Positions 17,362 to 25,186 of a stretch of 64,000 nt of DNA are shown piece after piece. Positions within the stretch are counted from its first letter, which is position 1; the number at the start of each line of letters is the position of its first letter. A model generated the notes under the pieces. The model did no database searches, was not told the origin of the DNA, and saw only the letters and a list, made by a program, of their open reading frames with translations. Position numbers and translations under genes: made by a program. Origin of the DNA: Lacihabitans soyangensis (GTDB taxonomy: Bacteria > Bacteroidota > Bacteroidia > Cytophagales > Spirosomataceae); assembly GCF_024343775.1 (NCBI RefSeq), contig NZ_RJUF01000184.1, positions 23,610 through 87,609 on the forward strand, given 5' to 3'.

Positions 17362-17520
17362 ATGAGCAACTTACTGTATATCGTGGCCGTGATTTTGGTG
17401 ATTTTTTGGGCAATAGGATTTTTTGCCTACAGTGCTGGAGGTATTATACATGTCCTGCTGGTGATCGCACTGATAGCCGTTATTTTGAGAATCATACAAG
17501 GCATAAGTATTATAAAATGA
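17362..17520 (+). CDS. lmo0937-like small membrane protein
   Basis: ATG at 17362 encodes 52 residues with two hydrophobic helices (about 4-23 and 28-45) around the conserved AYSAGGIIHVLLVIA turn and an RIIQG end. This matches the lmo0937/DUF5670 small membrane proteins often found among stress genes. The function is unknown. Its TGA overlaps a possible ATG of the YtxH gene (ATGA). Confidence 0.78.
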   Translation: MSNLLYIVAVILVIFWAIGFFAYSAGGIIHVLLVIALIAVILRIIQGISIIK

Positions 17521-17549
17521 AGAATAGGAAACAATTAAAAATCGATGAA

Positions 17550-17870
17550 ATGAAATCAGGAAAAGTATTATTAGGCGTATTGGCTGGTGCAGCCGTTGGA
17601 GCTATTGCAGGTATCTTATTTGCTCCGGATAAGGGTTCTAGAACCAGAAAACAAATTATGGACAAAAGCGAAGACTATGCCGAAGGACTGAAAGAAAAGT
17701 TTGAGGATATGACCACTAATTTGACCAAAAAATACAGCAATGCCATGCAAGAAGTAGACAGTTTGGTAGCTAAAGGCAAAAACAAGTATAACCAAGCCAT
17801 GCACGAAGTGGACCAATTGGTGACTAACGGCAAAAACAAAATAATGGATCAGAAAAACGAAAATGTCTGA
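17550..17870 (+). CDS. YtxH domain protein
   Basis: The product (106 residues from ATG 17550) begins with the YtxH signature KVLLGVLAGAAVGAIAGILFAPDKGSRTRKQI, a glycine-rich membrane helix followed by a basic loop. A helical tail follows with two near-identical repeats (NAMQEVDSLVAKGKNKYN and QAMHEVDQLVTNGKNKI). YtxH proteins are general-stress proteins of unknown mechanism. An alternative ATG at 17517 overlaps the preceding stop and would add 11 polar residues. The 17550 start fits the family better. Confidence 0.85.
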   Translation: MKSGKVLLGVLAGAAVGAIAGILFAPDKGSRTRKQIMDKSEDYAEGLKEKFEDMTTNLTKKYSNAMQEVDSLVAKGKNKYNQAMHEVDQLVTNGKNKIMDQKNENV

Positions 17871-17882
17871 GAAATAACAAAG

Positions 17883-17915
17883 CACCTAGCCTTACGATGG
17901 GGCTGGGTGTTTTTT
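17883..17915 (+). terminator. Terminator or attenuator hairpin within the YtxH unit
   Basis: CACCTAGCC pairs with GGCTGGGTG (one G-U pair) over an 8-base loop and is followed by TTTTTT. It lies between YtxH and the holin-like gene and so could reduce expression of the two downstream genes. Confidence 0.8.
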
Positions 17916-17931
17916 AAATACGAACAAAGCT

Positions 17932-18285
17932 ATGGACACAAATTATGAAATTGTAGAAACGGTTTTTAAGAGAATTGAGAATTTGACTAGCAATCAAACC
18001 GAACTTATAAAACTCAAATTGTATAATAAAACCGCGGATTTGGCCACGTTTTTGGCCATGAAAGCCATAATAGTTACGGTTTTGGGTTTGTTTTTCCTTT
18101 TCTTGAATATAGGTCTGTCTCTATGGTTGGGTGAAATACTCGGCAAAATCTACTATGGATTCTTTCTTTTAGCGGCATTTTATGCTATTGCCGCTATTTT
18201 CATCAAAACAAGTATTTACAAATATCTTCAACTTCAAATCAACTTAATGGTACTTACAAAAATCCTTAAAGATGAAAACTTATGA
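17932..18285 (+). CDS. Phage-holin-superfamily-like membrane protein
   Basis: This 117-residue protein has an amphipathic N-terminus (about 1-38) and two membrane helices (about 42-63 and 70-92). The layout is that of the phage holin/DUF1469-type family, which in Bacteroidota stress clusters is a cellular membrane protein and not a phage gene. It overlaps the next gene by four bases. No phage genes lie nearby. Confidence 0.7.
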   Translation: MDTNYEIVETVFKRIENLTSNQTELIKLKLYNKTADLATFLAMKAIIVTVLGLFFLFLNIGLSLWLGEILGKIYYGFFLLAAFYAIAAIFIKTSIYKYLQLQINLMVLTKILKDENL

Positions 18286-18677
18286 GTAACCCCAAGGAAA
18301 TTTTAGAGTTGAGAATCCAGGCATTAGAGGAACAACAAAAACTGGAGCTTGTACTTATAAAAGAAGATATTCGCTCAATATTTAGTAGTTTAAGTCCTTT
18401 CGAAATCATTAAAAACGCTATTAGCTCTGAGAATACAAGCGAGAGTTTGAGCTCAAATCTGATGGGTGATGTAATAGGAATGTCAACTGGATTTATTTCA
18501 AAAAAATTAATGTTTGGCACTACTTCCAACCCGTTCAAAAAAGTAATTGGCTCCATTATGCAGTTTGCTATTGGCAGATTTGTGGCAAATAACTCAGAAA
18601 GGTTGCAGGCCATAGGTGAGGTATTGATCCAAAAACTCACGCCCACCCAAGTCTTCAAAGGAGAAGAAGAAAAGTAA
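18282..18677 (+). CDS. Hypothetical protein following the holin-like gene
   Basis: This 131-residue protein has a helical, charged N-terminus (about 1-45, coiled-coil-like), a glycine/serine-rich middle (SSNLMGDVIGMSTGFISKKLMFG) and a weakly hydrophobic C-terminal helix (VIGSIMQFAIGRFV). It overlaps the holin-like gene (ATGA), so the two are probably made together and may interact. I do not recognise a named family. Confidence 0.65.
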   Translation: MSNPKEILELRIQALEEQQKLELVLIKEDIRSIFSSLSPFEIIKNAISSENTSESLSSNLMGDVIGMSTGFISKKLMFGTTSNPFKKVIGSIMQFAIGRFVANNSERLQAIGEVLIQKLTPTQVFKGEEEK

Positions 18678-18789
18678 TCATACCATTTGAAAAAATTCAA
18701 AACAAACTCAATCTCTCTTTTCTGAGAAGTTGATTTTTTAGCTAAAAGAAATTCACAAATAATTGAATTTCAATTAAATAAAACTAAAT

Positions 18790-18855
18790 GTGTGAATTTC
18801 ATAAACTTTGAATAACATTCTGTAAGACTTATGAAAATCAAAAAGCTGACCTTTG
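18790..18855 (+). promoter_or_regulatory. Stress-island promoter element, copy 8 (CsbD unit)
   Basis: GTGTGAAT at 18790-18797, 24 bases, GTAAG at 18822-18826, 22 bases, ACCTTTG at 18849-18855. The CsbD gene starts at 18893. Confidence 0.85.
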
Positions 18856-18892
18856 ACTCACAATAAAAGATAAAAAACATTAATAACAAATC

Positions 18893-19081
18893 ATGGCAAA
18901 TCTTACTGAATTGAAAGGAAATTGGAACGAAATAAAAGGCAAACTAAAGCAACAATTTGCCATCTTAACAGACGATGATCTGCTACTCGCCGACGGCAAA
19001 CAAGACGAATTGATGGGCAGACTTCAACAAAAATTAGGCAAAACAAAAGAGGAAATTCAAACGCTTATCAGCGGATTATAA
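18893..19081 (+). CDS. CsbD family stress protein
   Basis: This 62-residue hydrophilic helical protein has the CsbD pattern: [37 protein letters not shown] and LGKTKEEI. CsbD is a general-stress protein (sigma-B-controlled in Bacillus) with no known biochemical activity. It is the first gene after promoter element copy 8. Confidence 0.9.
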   Translation: MANLTELKGNWNEIKGKLKQQFAILTDDDLLLADGKQDELMGRLQQKLGKTKEEIQTLISGL

Positions 19082-19113
19082 TAATTATTAAAAACTAAAA
19101 AACAATAGACAAA

Positions 19114-19551
19114 ATGAGAAAAACATATCTAACACTTGCGGCAATAGCCATACTTTTTACGGCTACAAATTGTAAAACCGATACAGAAAAAGTAGAAGAT
19201 GCCACCACAGATGTCGTAGAAGCAGGTAAGGACTTGGAAGAAGCCACCGATGATTACCAAGCTGAAGTAGCCAAGTACAAAATCGAAACAGCTGACAAAA
19301 TTGCGGCCAACGAAAAAAGTATCGCGGAATTCAATACCAGAATAAGCACGGAAAAGAAATAAGCAAGAGAGGACTACAAAAAGAAAATTGCGGATTTGGA
19401 GGCAAAAAATTCTGATCTGAAAATGAAGATGGAAACCTACAAAGCCGACAGTAAAGAAAACTGGGAAAAATTCAAAGTTGAATTTTCACGAGATATGGAC
19501 GAACTCGGACAGGCATTCAAAGATTTGACTGTAAAAAATGTTAAGCAGTAA
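19114..19551 (+). pseudogene. sll1863-like stress lipoprotein gene with an in-frame stop
   Basis: The frame begins with a lipoprotein-like signal (hydrophobic 5-18, C20 in TNCKTD) and an acidic coiled-coil region. It is interrupted by TAA at 19360-19362 (codon 83). The same frame then continues without shift for 62 more codons of clear coiled coil (DYKKKIADLEAKN, MDELGQAFKDLTVKN) to a TAA at 19549-19551. A single base change (for example AAA to TAA) explains the break. The intact form (145 residues) would match the sll1863-type stress proteins. A short 82-residue lipoprotein may still be made, and readthrough or a sequencing error is possible. Confidence 0.75.
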
Positions 19552-19592
19552 AAAATCAGTCGAGAAGAAATTACAATTATCAAAACAATACA

Positions 19593-20234
19593 ATGAAAAA
19601 GGCACACATATTTTTAACAATAATAACGCTACTAAGTTTCACAACTTTTGCACAAGAAAGCATGTCTGACGACCGTGGTAAGGTTAAAGTAGGCATCAAG
19701 GTTGGTGGTAATTACTCCAACAACTACGACTCACAGGGCGAGGAATTTACAGCCGAAAGTAAATTTGGCTTGGCAGGAGGATTATTTTTTGGGATTCCAA
19801 TAGGTAAATTCCTGGGCATTCAACCTGAAATATTGTACTCTCAAAAAGGTTACAAAGAAACAGGACAATTTCTTGGAGGCACATATTCCTTAACCAGAAC
19901 CACCGACTATTTAGACGTGCCATTGTTGCTATCCATCAAACCTGCCAAGTTCCTGACGATACAAGCTGGACCTCAATATTCTTATTTGTTAAAGCAAAAA
20001 GATGTTTTTGAGAATCCACTTACTACTGTCGAACAACAAAATGAATTTAAGAATGATAACATTCGTAAAAATATTTTGGGCTTTATTGGCGGACTTGACG
20101 TAAATGTGGGTAAGGTAATTATTGGGGCTAGAGCTGGTTGGGATATTCAGAACAACAACGGCGACGGTACCTCAACAAACCCACGTTACAAAAACGCATG
20201 GACTCAGGCAACGATAGGTTTTAATATTTTATAA
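19593..20234 (+). CDS. Outer-membrane beta-barrel (porin-like) protein
   Basis: This 213-residue protein has a signal peptide (1-20, cleavage after TFAQ) and a PorT/OmpA-like barrel pattern: KVGIKVGGNYSNNY, FLGIQPEILYSQKGY, FLTIQAGPQYSYLL, ending WTQATIGFNIL. It is similar in type to the barrel at 10319. It is probably co-transcribed with CsbD and the broken lipoprotein gene. Confidence 0.85.
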   Translation: MKKAHIFLTIITLLSFTTFAQESMSDDRGKVKVGIKVGGNYSNNYDSQGEEFTAESKFGLAGGLFFGIPIGKFLGIQPEILYSQKGYKETGQFLGGTYSLTRTTDYLDVPLLLSIKPAKFLTIQAGPQYSYLLKQKDVFENPLTTVEQQNEFKNDNIRKNILGFIGGLDVNVGKVIIGARAGWDIQNNNGDGTSTNPRYKNAWTQATIGFNIL

Positions 20235-20254
20235 TTTTTTCAATAAACAAAGCC

Positions 20255-20458
20255 ATGGACATTCAACTGATATTATTAGCATTGCTTTTGATAATTGGCA
20301 CTTACGAACTAGTTACGCTCAGCATCAGACCAAAATCAGAAAAAAACATGTCTTTGTTTTGGAAAAAATCATTGAAGCATTTAGGAGTCTTCGAAAAAGG
20401 GTTGAAAAATACTGATGCTCAGAAATTTAAAATAACTTATTACATTTCAAATACTTGA
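20255..20458 (+). CDS. Small single-helix membrane protein
   Basis: This 67-residue protein has an N-terminal membrane helix (about 4-26) and a basic cytoplasmic tail. There is no recognised domain. It follows the barrel gene after 20 bases and is the last gene before the terminator at 20496. Confidence 0.55.
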   Translation: MDIQLILLALLLIIGTYELVTLSIRPKSEKNMSLFWKKSLKHLGVFEKGLKNTDAQKFKITYYISNT

Positions 20459-20495
20459 CTTTTTTATAGTGGTTAATAGGGTTAGCAAGAAAATC

Positions 20496-20522
20496 CCACC
20501 TTAAATTTAAGGTGGTTTTTTT
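20496..20522 (+). terminator. Strong terminator at the end of the stress island
   Basis: CCACCTTAAATTTAAGGTGG is a perfect 20-base palindrome followed by a run of seven T. It separates the plus-strand stress island from the minus-strand ring-cleavage operon and could also stop minus-strand transcripts weakly. Confidence 0.88.
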
Positions 20523-20543
20523 GTAATACCGCTTAGGCACTTT

Positions 20544-21497
20544 TTATACCACTTTATTCCTGAGAATACCAATTCCTTCTATTTCTAACTCCACCACATC
20601 ACCAGGTTCTAGCGGCCTATGAACCGAAAAATTATTCTCAATCAAACTTCCCCAACCTACTGTGCCCGAACCTAATATATCTCCGGGCATAATATTCACA
20701 TCATTTTCAGAGGCTCTTTCGAGCATTTGACCAAACGAGTGATGGACCGTTTTATAGTTTCCTTCACAAACAGTCACGCCATTGATTCTAGAGGTCATTT
20801 TTACATCAAATCTAGCATCAGGCACCATCGGTACTTTAAGCGGGGACTCAAAATAACTCTCAGAAAAAGGAACCTCATATTGTTCGAATTCGTCGGCAGT
20901 CACGATGCATGGTCCAAAAGCATTGGCGAAATCCTTGCCTTTGTGCGGTCCGAGAGGTACGGTCATTTCTACTCTCTGTGTTGCTCGTGCCGTCCAATCG
21001 TTGAAAATGGTATAACCGAAGATAAAATCTTTTGCCTCCTCTATTTTAATATTTGTGCCTTTTTTCCCAATTATGCAAGCCATTTCTAACTCAATATCCA
21101 ATTTTGCCTCGCCAGCTGGTCTTTTGATTTCATCATTTGGCCCGAATACATTGTGGTGGTTTGTAAAATAAAATATTGGCATTTGGTACCAAGCCTCCCC
21201 TACCGTATGCCCAAATGACCTCGAAGCATTTAGCATGTGCATTTCGAAGCCAACATAATCTCTTATACTACGAGGATTAGGCAATGGTGCTAAAAGTTTT
21301 ACTTCATCCAAAGTATAATGCGGCTCGACAGCACCCAATGATTTGATAATCTGAAAGTAATCTTCATGATTGTCTATAAATGTGAGCATATCAGTTGGCA
21401 ATTTTTCACTTGCCAAACGCATATCTACAACACTTTCGCCCTGTAGCCAACCAATGCGGCTTTCTTGGACTTTATTTAAGAATGATACGAGTTTCAT
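20544..21497 (-). CDS. Fumarylacetoacetate hydrolase (FAH) family protein
   Basis: This 317-residue protein has the FAH fold. The C-terminal catalytic domain shows metal-site acidic residues in KLDIELEMACIIGKKG and the GPCIVTADEF, SFGQMLERASENDVNIMPGDILGSGTVG and LEPGDVVELEIEGIG blocks. FAH enzymes hydrolyse C-C bonds of acylpyruvates or decarboxylate/hydrate ring-cleavage products using Mg2+ or Ca2+. It is the last gene of a four-gene minus-strand unit with a flavin hydroxylase and an extradiol dioxygenase, where it would act on the ring-fission product. The exact substrate is unknown. Confidence 0.87.
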   Translation of the reverse strand: MKLVSFLNKVQESRIGWLQGESVVDMRLASEKLPTDMLTFIDNHEDYFQIIKSLGAVEPHYTLDEVKLLAPLPNPRSIRDYVGFEMHMLNASRSFGHTVGEAWYQMPIFYFTNHHNVFGPNDEIKRPAGEAKLDIELEMACIIGKKGTNIKIEEAKDFIFGYTIFNDWTARATQRVEMTVPLGPHKGKDFANAFGPCIVTADEFEQYEVPFSESYFESPLKVPMVPDARFDVKMTSRINGVTVCEGNYKTVHHSFGQMLERASENDVNIMPGDILGSGTVGWGSLIENNFSVHRPLEPGDVVELEIEGIGILRNKVV

Positions 21498-21499
21498 TA

Positions 21500-21628
21500 T
21501 TTAGTTATTTGTTATTGGGAAATTAGTTACTGATTGACTGGAGAATTAGTTGCTGTTCTGGGAGATAACTCTTTAATTCCCTTTCCAAATAACTAGCTTA
21601 CTAATAATCAGTTTACCAGTAACCAATC
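21500..21628. repeat. Imperfect intergenic inverted repeat (type shared with 42612)
   Basis: The spacer between the FAH and monooxygenase genes has a left arm TTAGTTATTTGTTATTGGG and a right arm ending CCAGTAACCAATCC that are roughly inverted copies. A related spacer lies at 42612-42715. It is probably a Bacteroidota intergenic repeat that may form RNA structure inside the operon. Confidence 0.45.
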
Positions 21629-21630
21629 CA

Positions 21631-22767
21631 CTATATCTCCTCCGTCAAGGCCATTCCAGTTTTGCCCATGAGCATACCCATATTTGCACCTTCAGGAAGT
21701 GGTTGGTCATTATATTCGAGTAATTCCCATGCACCCAAAGTTTCAGAAACATCAACAACCATTTTGCATCGGTCGTAGCGGCGTTTCATATATCTGTCGA
21801 AAGTTTCTTCTACCGAACCTTCTTTTTGCAATTCCTCAATCAAAACCACCGCATCTTCGATTGCTAAAGCGGCACCAGAACCGAGTTGTGGAATGGTAGT
21901 ATGAGCAGCATCACCTAAAACGACAACCCGGTTTTTGTACCATGGAGCCGGCATTTTGAGAGTTTCTAGTATTCTATAATTCACTAATTTTGCGTCAGTT
22001 ACTTGCGAAATTAATCCCTGAACTAAAGGGATTGGATAGGCTGACATATAAGCTTTCAATTTTTCAACCAGCTGATCTTCAGGAATATGCGGATTATCTC
22101 CCTCAGCAGAATTCAGAAATATATAACACGCTTCGGCAGTCATCGGAATCACCCCGAGTTTATGTTTTTTATTAAAGAAAATATAGCCAGTATCTAAATC
22201 TGCGGGACGTTTGAAAGCATATCGCCAAACGGAAAGACCCACGTAGCTGGTTTTATATTCTCCAAAAACCAGTTTTCTAACTTTTGAGTTAACACCATCC
22301 GCCGCGATAACAATATCGTAACTACCAGAGGTGCCATCTGTAAAAGCTACATTAACTACATCAGGCTGATTATCAATACTTTCAACTGATACACCCATAC
22401 GATATTTCAATCCTACTCGCTGAGCCTCTTCATATAAAACCTCATGTAATATTTTCCGAGAAATACCATTATGACTAGGAAAACGACCTATTGGTGGTGT
22501 TCCTGCCTCCCCTATTTGTACCCCATGTGATAGGCAAAGCTTTACTTTGCCATAAGGCGACCCTCTTCGCATGGCCTCGTCCGCCACGCCAATGGCATCC
22601 AGAGCACGTAAAGCATTGGCTTGCTGGATTATTCCTACTCCATAAACGTTGAATTCTTTGTGCAGTTCTATGATGTCTACCTCAAAACCCGCCTTTTTTA
22701 AACCAATAGCGGCCGACTGTCCACCAATACCTGCTCCGACAATTAAGATTTTTTTTACGTTACTCAT
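21631..22767 (-). CDS. FAD-dependent aromatic monooxygenase
   Basis: This 378-residue class A flavoprotein monooxygenase has the ADP-binding GAGIGG motif (11-16) and E35 for ribose. The DG motif (IVIAADGVNSKVRKL) binds FAD and pyridine nucleotide, and VVVLGDAAHTTIPQLGSGA is the second FAD-binding GD motif. Such enzymes hydroxylate phenolic rings ortho to an existing hydroxyl, creating a catechol. Together with the extradiol dioxygenase upstream it forms the logic of the Herbaspirillum naringenin pathway (FdeE hydroxylase, FdeC dioxygenase). That assignment is analogy, not a substrate determination. It lies 27 bases after the hydrolase gene. Confidence 0.85.
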   Translation of the reverse strand: MSNVKKILIVGAGIGGQSAAIGLKKAGFEVDIIELHKEFNVYGVGIIQQANALRALDAIGVADEAMRRGSPYGKVKLCLSHGVQIGEAGTPPIGRFPSHNGISRKILHEVLYEEAQRVGLKYRMGVSVESIDNQPDVVNVAFTDGTSGSYDIVIAADGVNSKVRKLVFGEYKTSYVGLSVWRYAFKRPADLDTGYIFFNKKHKLGVIPMTAEACYIFLNSAEGDNPHIPEDQLVEKLKAYMSAYPIPLVQGLISQVTDAKLVNYRILETLKMPAPWYKNRVVVLGDAAHTTIPQLGSGAALAIEDAVVLIEELQKEGSVEETFDRYMKRRYDRCKMVVDVSETLGAWELLEYNDQPLPEGANMGMLMGKTGMALTEEI

Positions 22768-22794
22768 TTTAATTAGGGTTGAAAATTAAATGGG

Positions 22795-23910
22795 TTAAGT
22801 TTTTATTTTTTCTGCAATCCAATCATACATTTCCAAAGTAGGCATAAAATCGTCTACCTGACAGTGTTGTGAACCACTTTCGCCAGCAGGTACTATTTTC
22901 ATTTTGTGTTCACAAGTCAAATGTTTTTCAAGCGAAATGGCATGCTCTACAAAGTTTTGTTTATCGTCTCCGCCATGCATAATGAAGGTAGGCATCGAAA
23001 TCATTTCTGCCACACCATTCTCCAAGGTAAAACCTTTTAATTTTTCCAAAACCTCCTCATAACTGTTGGCATCCAAGATGTGCATCACAATTTCGGCCAA
23101 TGGATGCCTTTCTGTTCGGCCAGCCCACACTGCGTAATAAGACCATACGGCTCCATAAACCATACAAACCTTAAAACGCGGCTCAAATGCCGCACAACGT
23201 GCAGCCATGTATCCACCCATAGATACACCTGCTATGCCAATGCAGGTTGCATCCACTTCATCCTTGAGATTTGCCACAACATACTCATATACAGCTGTTC
23301 CGGCTACATTATAATCATAACGTGAATGGATATGATTTAAACGCAAAGCAGCTCCTTGACCCGGCCCGTCCACAGCCAAAAGAGCAATTCCTCTTTCGTT
23401 GAGGTGATTTCCGATACCAAAATAAAGTTCTTCTGCCAGGCTATCCAGCCCACCAAACATCACCATCACCGGTGGATTTTTAACTCCAGCGGGTTTAAAC
23501 AAATAAGCAGGTAAGAACGAATTCTCGAATGGAACTTCGATTTGCAGCGGTTTTTCATCGAAATATTTAATAGCTCTGATGAAAGCTTCTCTTGCTTTGG
23601 TATAAGTATCGAGTTTCCTGCTATCCTTCAGATTCATGAAAAACTCGGCCGTACGCAAATAGTTAAATGCTCTCAAATAGGTTCTTCTGGCTGAAACAGG
23701 AGCATTATTCTTTTCAAAATCTTCCGCCCAACCAAATACCTGATTGCCTTTTTCGAGCCATGCAACATTAAAACTCTCTCGATTTTCTGGGTCGATTTTT
23801 TGAGCAACTTCTATAATTTCAGCAAATTCGCCACCCCCATAATGGGCTTGACTCAATGCTCTATTAACTTGATATGAGGGCATGTACTGCCCGGGATAAA
23901 AATGCCACAT
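22795..23910 (-). CDS. FrsA-like alpha/beta hydrolase (C-C or ester hydrolase)
   Basis: From ATG at 23910 the product is 371 residues. A helical N-terminal cap (about 1-120) precedes an alpha/beta hydrolase core with nucleophile S230 (GVSMGG), acid in HGGDDKQN (about 315-316) and H349 (GSQHCQ). A cap followed by a core places it with the FrsA-like/2,6-dihydroxypseudooxynicotine hydrolase group, members of which cleave C-C bonds next to aromatic rings. A start four codons earlier (23922) would use an ATG inside a REP-like repeat and is not preferred. Within this operon it may process the meta-cleavage product or release a side chain. Confidence 0.8.
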   Translation of the reverse strand: MWHFYPGQYMPSYQVNRALSQAHYGGGEFAEIIEVAQKIDPENRESFNVAWLEKGNQVFGWAEDFEKNNAPVSARRTYLRAFNYLRTAEFFMNLKDSRKLDTYTKAREAFIRAIKYFDEKPLQIEVPFENSFLPAYLFKPAGVKNPPVMVMFGGLDSLAEELYFGIGNHLNERGIALLAVDGPGQGAALRLNHIHSRYDYNVAGTAVYEYVVANLKDEVDATCIGIAGVSMGGYMAARCAAFEPRFKVCMVYGAVWSYYAVWAGRTERHPLAEIVMHILDANSYEEVLEKLKGFTLENGVAEMISMPTFIMHGGDDKQNFVEHAISLEKHLTCEHKMKIVPAGESGSQHCQVDDFMPTLEMYDWIAEKIKT

Positions 23911-23911
23911 A

Positions 23912-24036
23912 TTAGCCCCCATGCCCCCAAAGGGGGTTTCAACTTGGGGTCAGTTGGTTTAAATATTTAAAAATAATCGGCCAAATTGGAATAAAAGTCT
24001 CCGTTTAAATCCCCCCTTTGGGGGTAAGGGGGCTTA
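23912..24036. repeat. REP-like doublet (two inverted 25-base palindromic units)
   Basis: A unit at 23912-23936 and an inverted partner at 24012-24036 match at about 22 of 25 positions. Each contains CCCCC-AAA/TTT-GGGGG and a second G5 block. They flank about 75 bases of AT-rich spacer. The right unit overlaps the stop codon of the dioxygenase gene, and the left unit abuts the start of the hydrolase gene. A third related unit lies within the CoA-transferase gene at 46985. Confidence 0.8.
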
Positions 24037-25026
24037 CACATCCGCAGGCTTCACAGTGCCGTCTTCTGAAAGACCCATTTTTTTACCTTTACCCATCTCA
24101 GCAAATGGATTTGCACTTCCCCACGCATCGTTTGGATTGTCTTTTAGATAATGAACATCCAAATGATCAGGAGCAAAAACCAACCTAGCACAAGCGTAAT
24201 ATTCAAATAAAATACCACTGCCTGGATCAATAATATAAATAAAGAAACCTTCGTCAGCTTTGTGTCTAGTTGGAGCTCCCATTACACTCTTGTAGCCTTT
24301 TTCTATAAAATAATCAAGTGCTAAGAGTACCTCCTCGCGACTGTCAACATTCCAACAAATATGATTGAGAACACCTTCATTTTCTCCAATATTAGGATCT
24401 GTAAAGACAGCAATATCATGTGAAAGATTTGCAATAGTGTGTAATCCACCGATAGGTGGCATATCATCTGAAATTCTAATTTCGTCTGGGTTTTTAAAAC
24501 CCATATTTTTCCAGAATTCTTTCTCAGCGACATATTTACCTTTGGCAACCATATAAGTCACATGATCAAAGCGACGCGGGTTGGCACCTTTCATACGGTT
24601 ACTTGCGTAACGATCGGCGTAAACACTACCTCTTTCGCCTTGCTCTCGAAGCCACACTACATCCCAAAAAACTTCGTGTGTATGACCATCTGGAGACTGA
24701 AAACGATAGGCTCTTCCATGACCTAGATCGCCTTCTATCCAGCCACGACCTGCACCAATTTTTTCTAAATAAGCCACACACTCCTCAAGAGCTTCGGGAC
24801 TGTCCGCACGCCATCCAATGTGCCCAAGACCAGACTTTTCGCTTTGAGTAAGTTTGAGGGTATGATGAAAATAATCTCCCCAAGCTCTGAGGTAAACTGA
24901 TGATTCTTCGCGACCGGTTTCATCCATGCCAACCACATCCCTGAAGAATTCAACCGATTTGTTTAAATCAGTAGTCAATACCTCAACATGAGCCATTTGG
25001 GAAAGAAAATGAGGATTCTTTGCCAT
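24034..25026 (-). CDS. Extradiol ring-cleavage dioxygenase (two-domain VOC family)
   Basis: This 330-residue protein has two VOC modules (about 8-125 and 150-290). The second holds the iron triad H155 (RRFDHVTYM), H222 (LNHICWNV) and E275 (ILFEYYAC), as in type I extradiol dioxygenases. H203 (LSHDIAV) and the Tyr in FFIYIIDP fit the conserved acid-base and substrate residues. The reaction is O2-dependent cleavage of a catechol ring beside the diol. It is the first gene of the four-gene unit, with a TAGTTTTG box 40 bases upstream. The C-terminal tail (about 300-330) is longer than in catechol 2,3-dioxygenase. Confidence 0.9.
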   Translation of the reverse strand: MAKNPHFLSQMAHVEVLTTDLNKSVEFFRDVVGMDETGREESSVYLRAWGDYFHHTLKLTQSEKSGLGHIGWRADSPEALEECVAYLEKIGAGRGWIEGDLGHGRAYRFQSPDGHTHEVFWDVVWLREQGERGSVYADRYASNRMKGANPRRFDHVTYMVAKGKYVAEKEFWKNMGFKNPDEIRISDDMPPIGGLHTIANLSHDIAVFTDPNIGENEGVLNHICWNVDSREEVLLALDYFIEKGYKSVMGAPTRHKADEGFFIYIIDPGSGILFEYYACARLVFAPDHLDVHYLKDNPNDAWGSANPFAEMGKGKKMGLSEDGTVKPADV

Positions 25027-25065
25027 ACAATATCTTTTTTTGTAAAATACTTTTATTTAATATTA

Positions 25066-25073
25066 CAAAACTA
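25066..25073 (-). promoter_or_regulatory. Candidate -7 box for the ring-cleavage operon
   Basis: On the minus strand this reads TAGTTTTG, a perfect TAnnTTTG, 39 bases upstream of the dioxygenase start. No clear TTTG-type -33 box sits at the ideal distance, so the operon may need an activator. Confidence 0.5.
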
Positions 25074-25186
25074 ACATATACACTAAAAATTAATTAATCG
25101 ATTTTAATCCAATAATATTCATTATCAATCTATATTGTATTATATCCAACAAATAGACGCATAGTAATATTCGAATTTACAATAAT

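Noticed and set aside
17932..18285. Possible prophage because of a holin-like protein
   Set aside because: No other phage genes; this family is common in Bacteroidota stress clusters as a cellular membrane protein.
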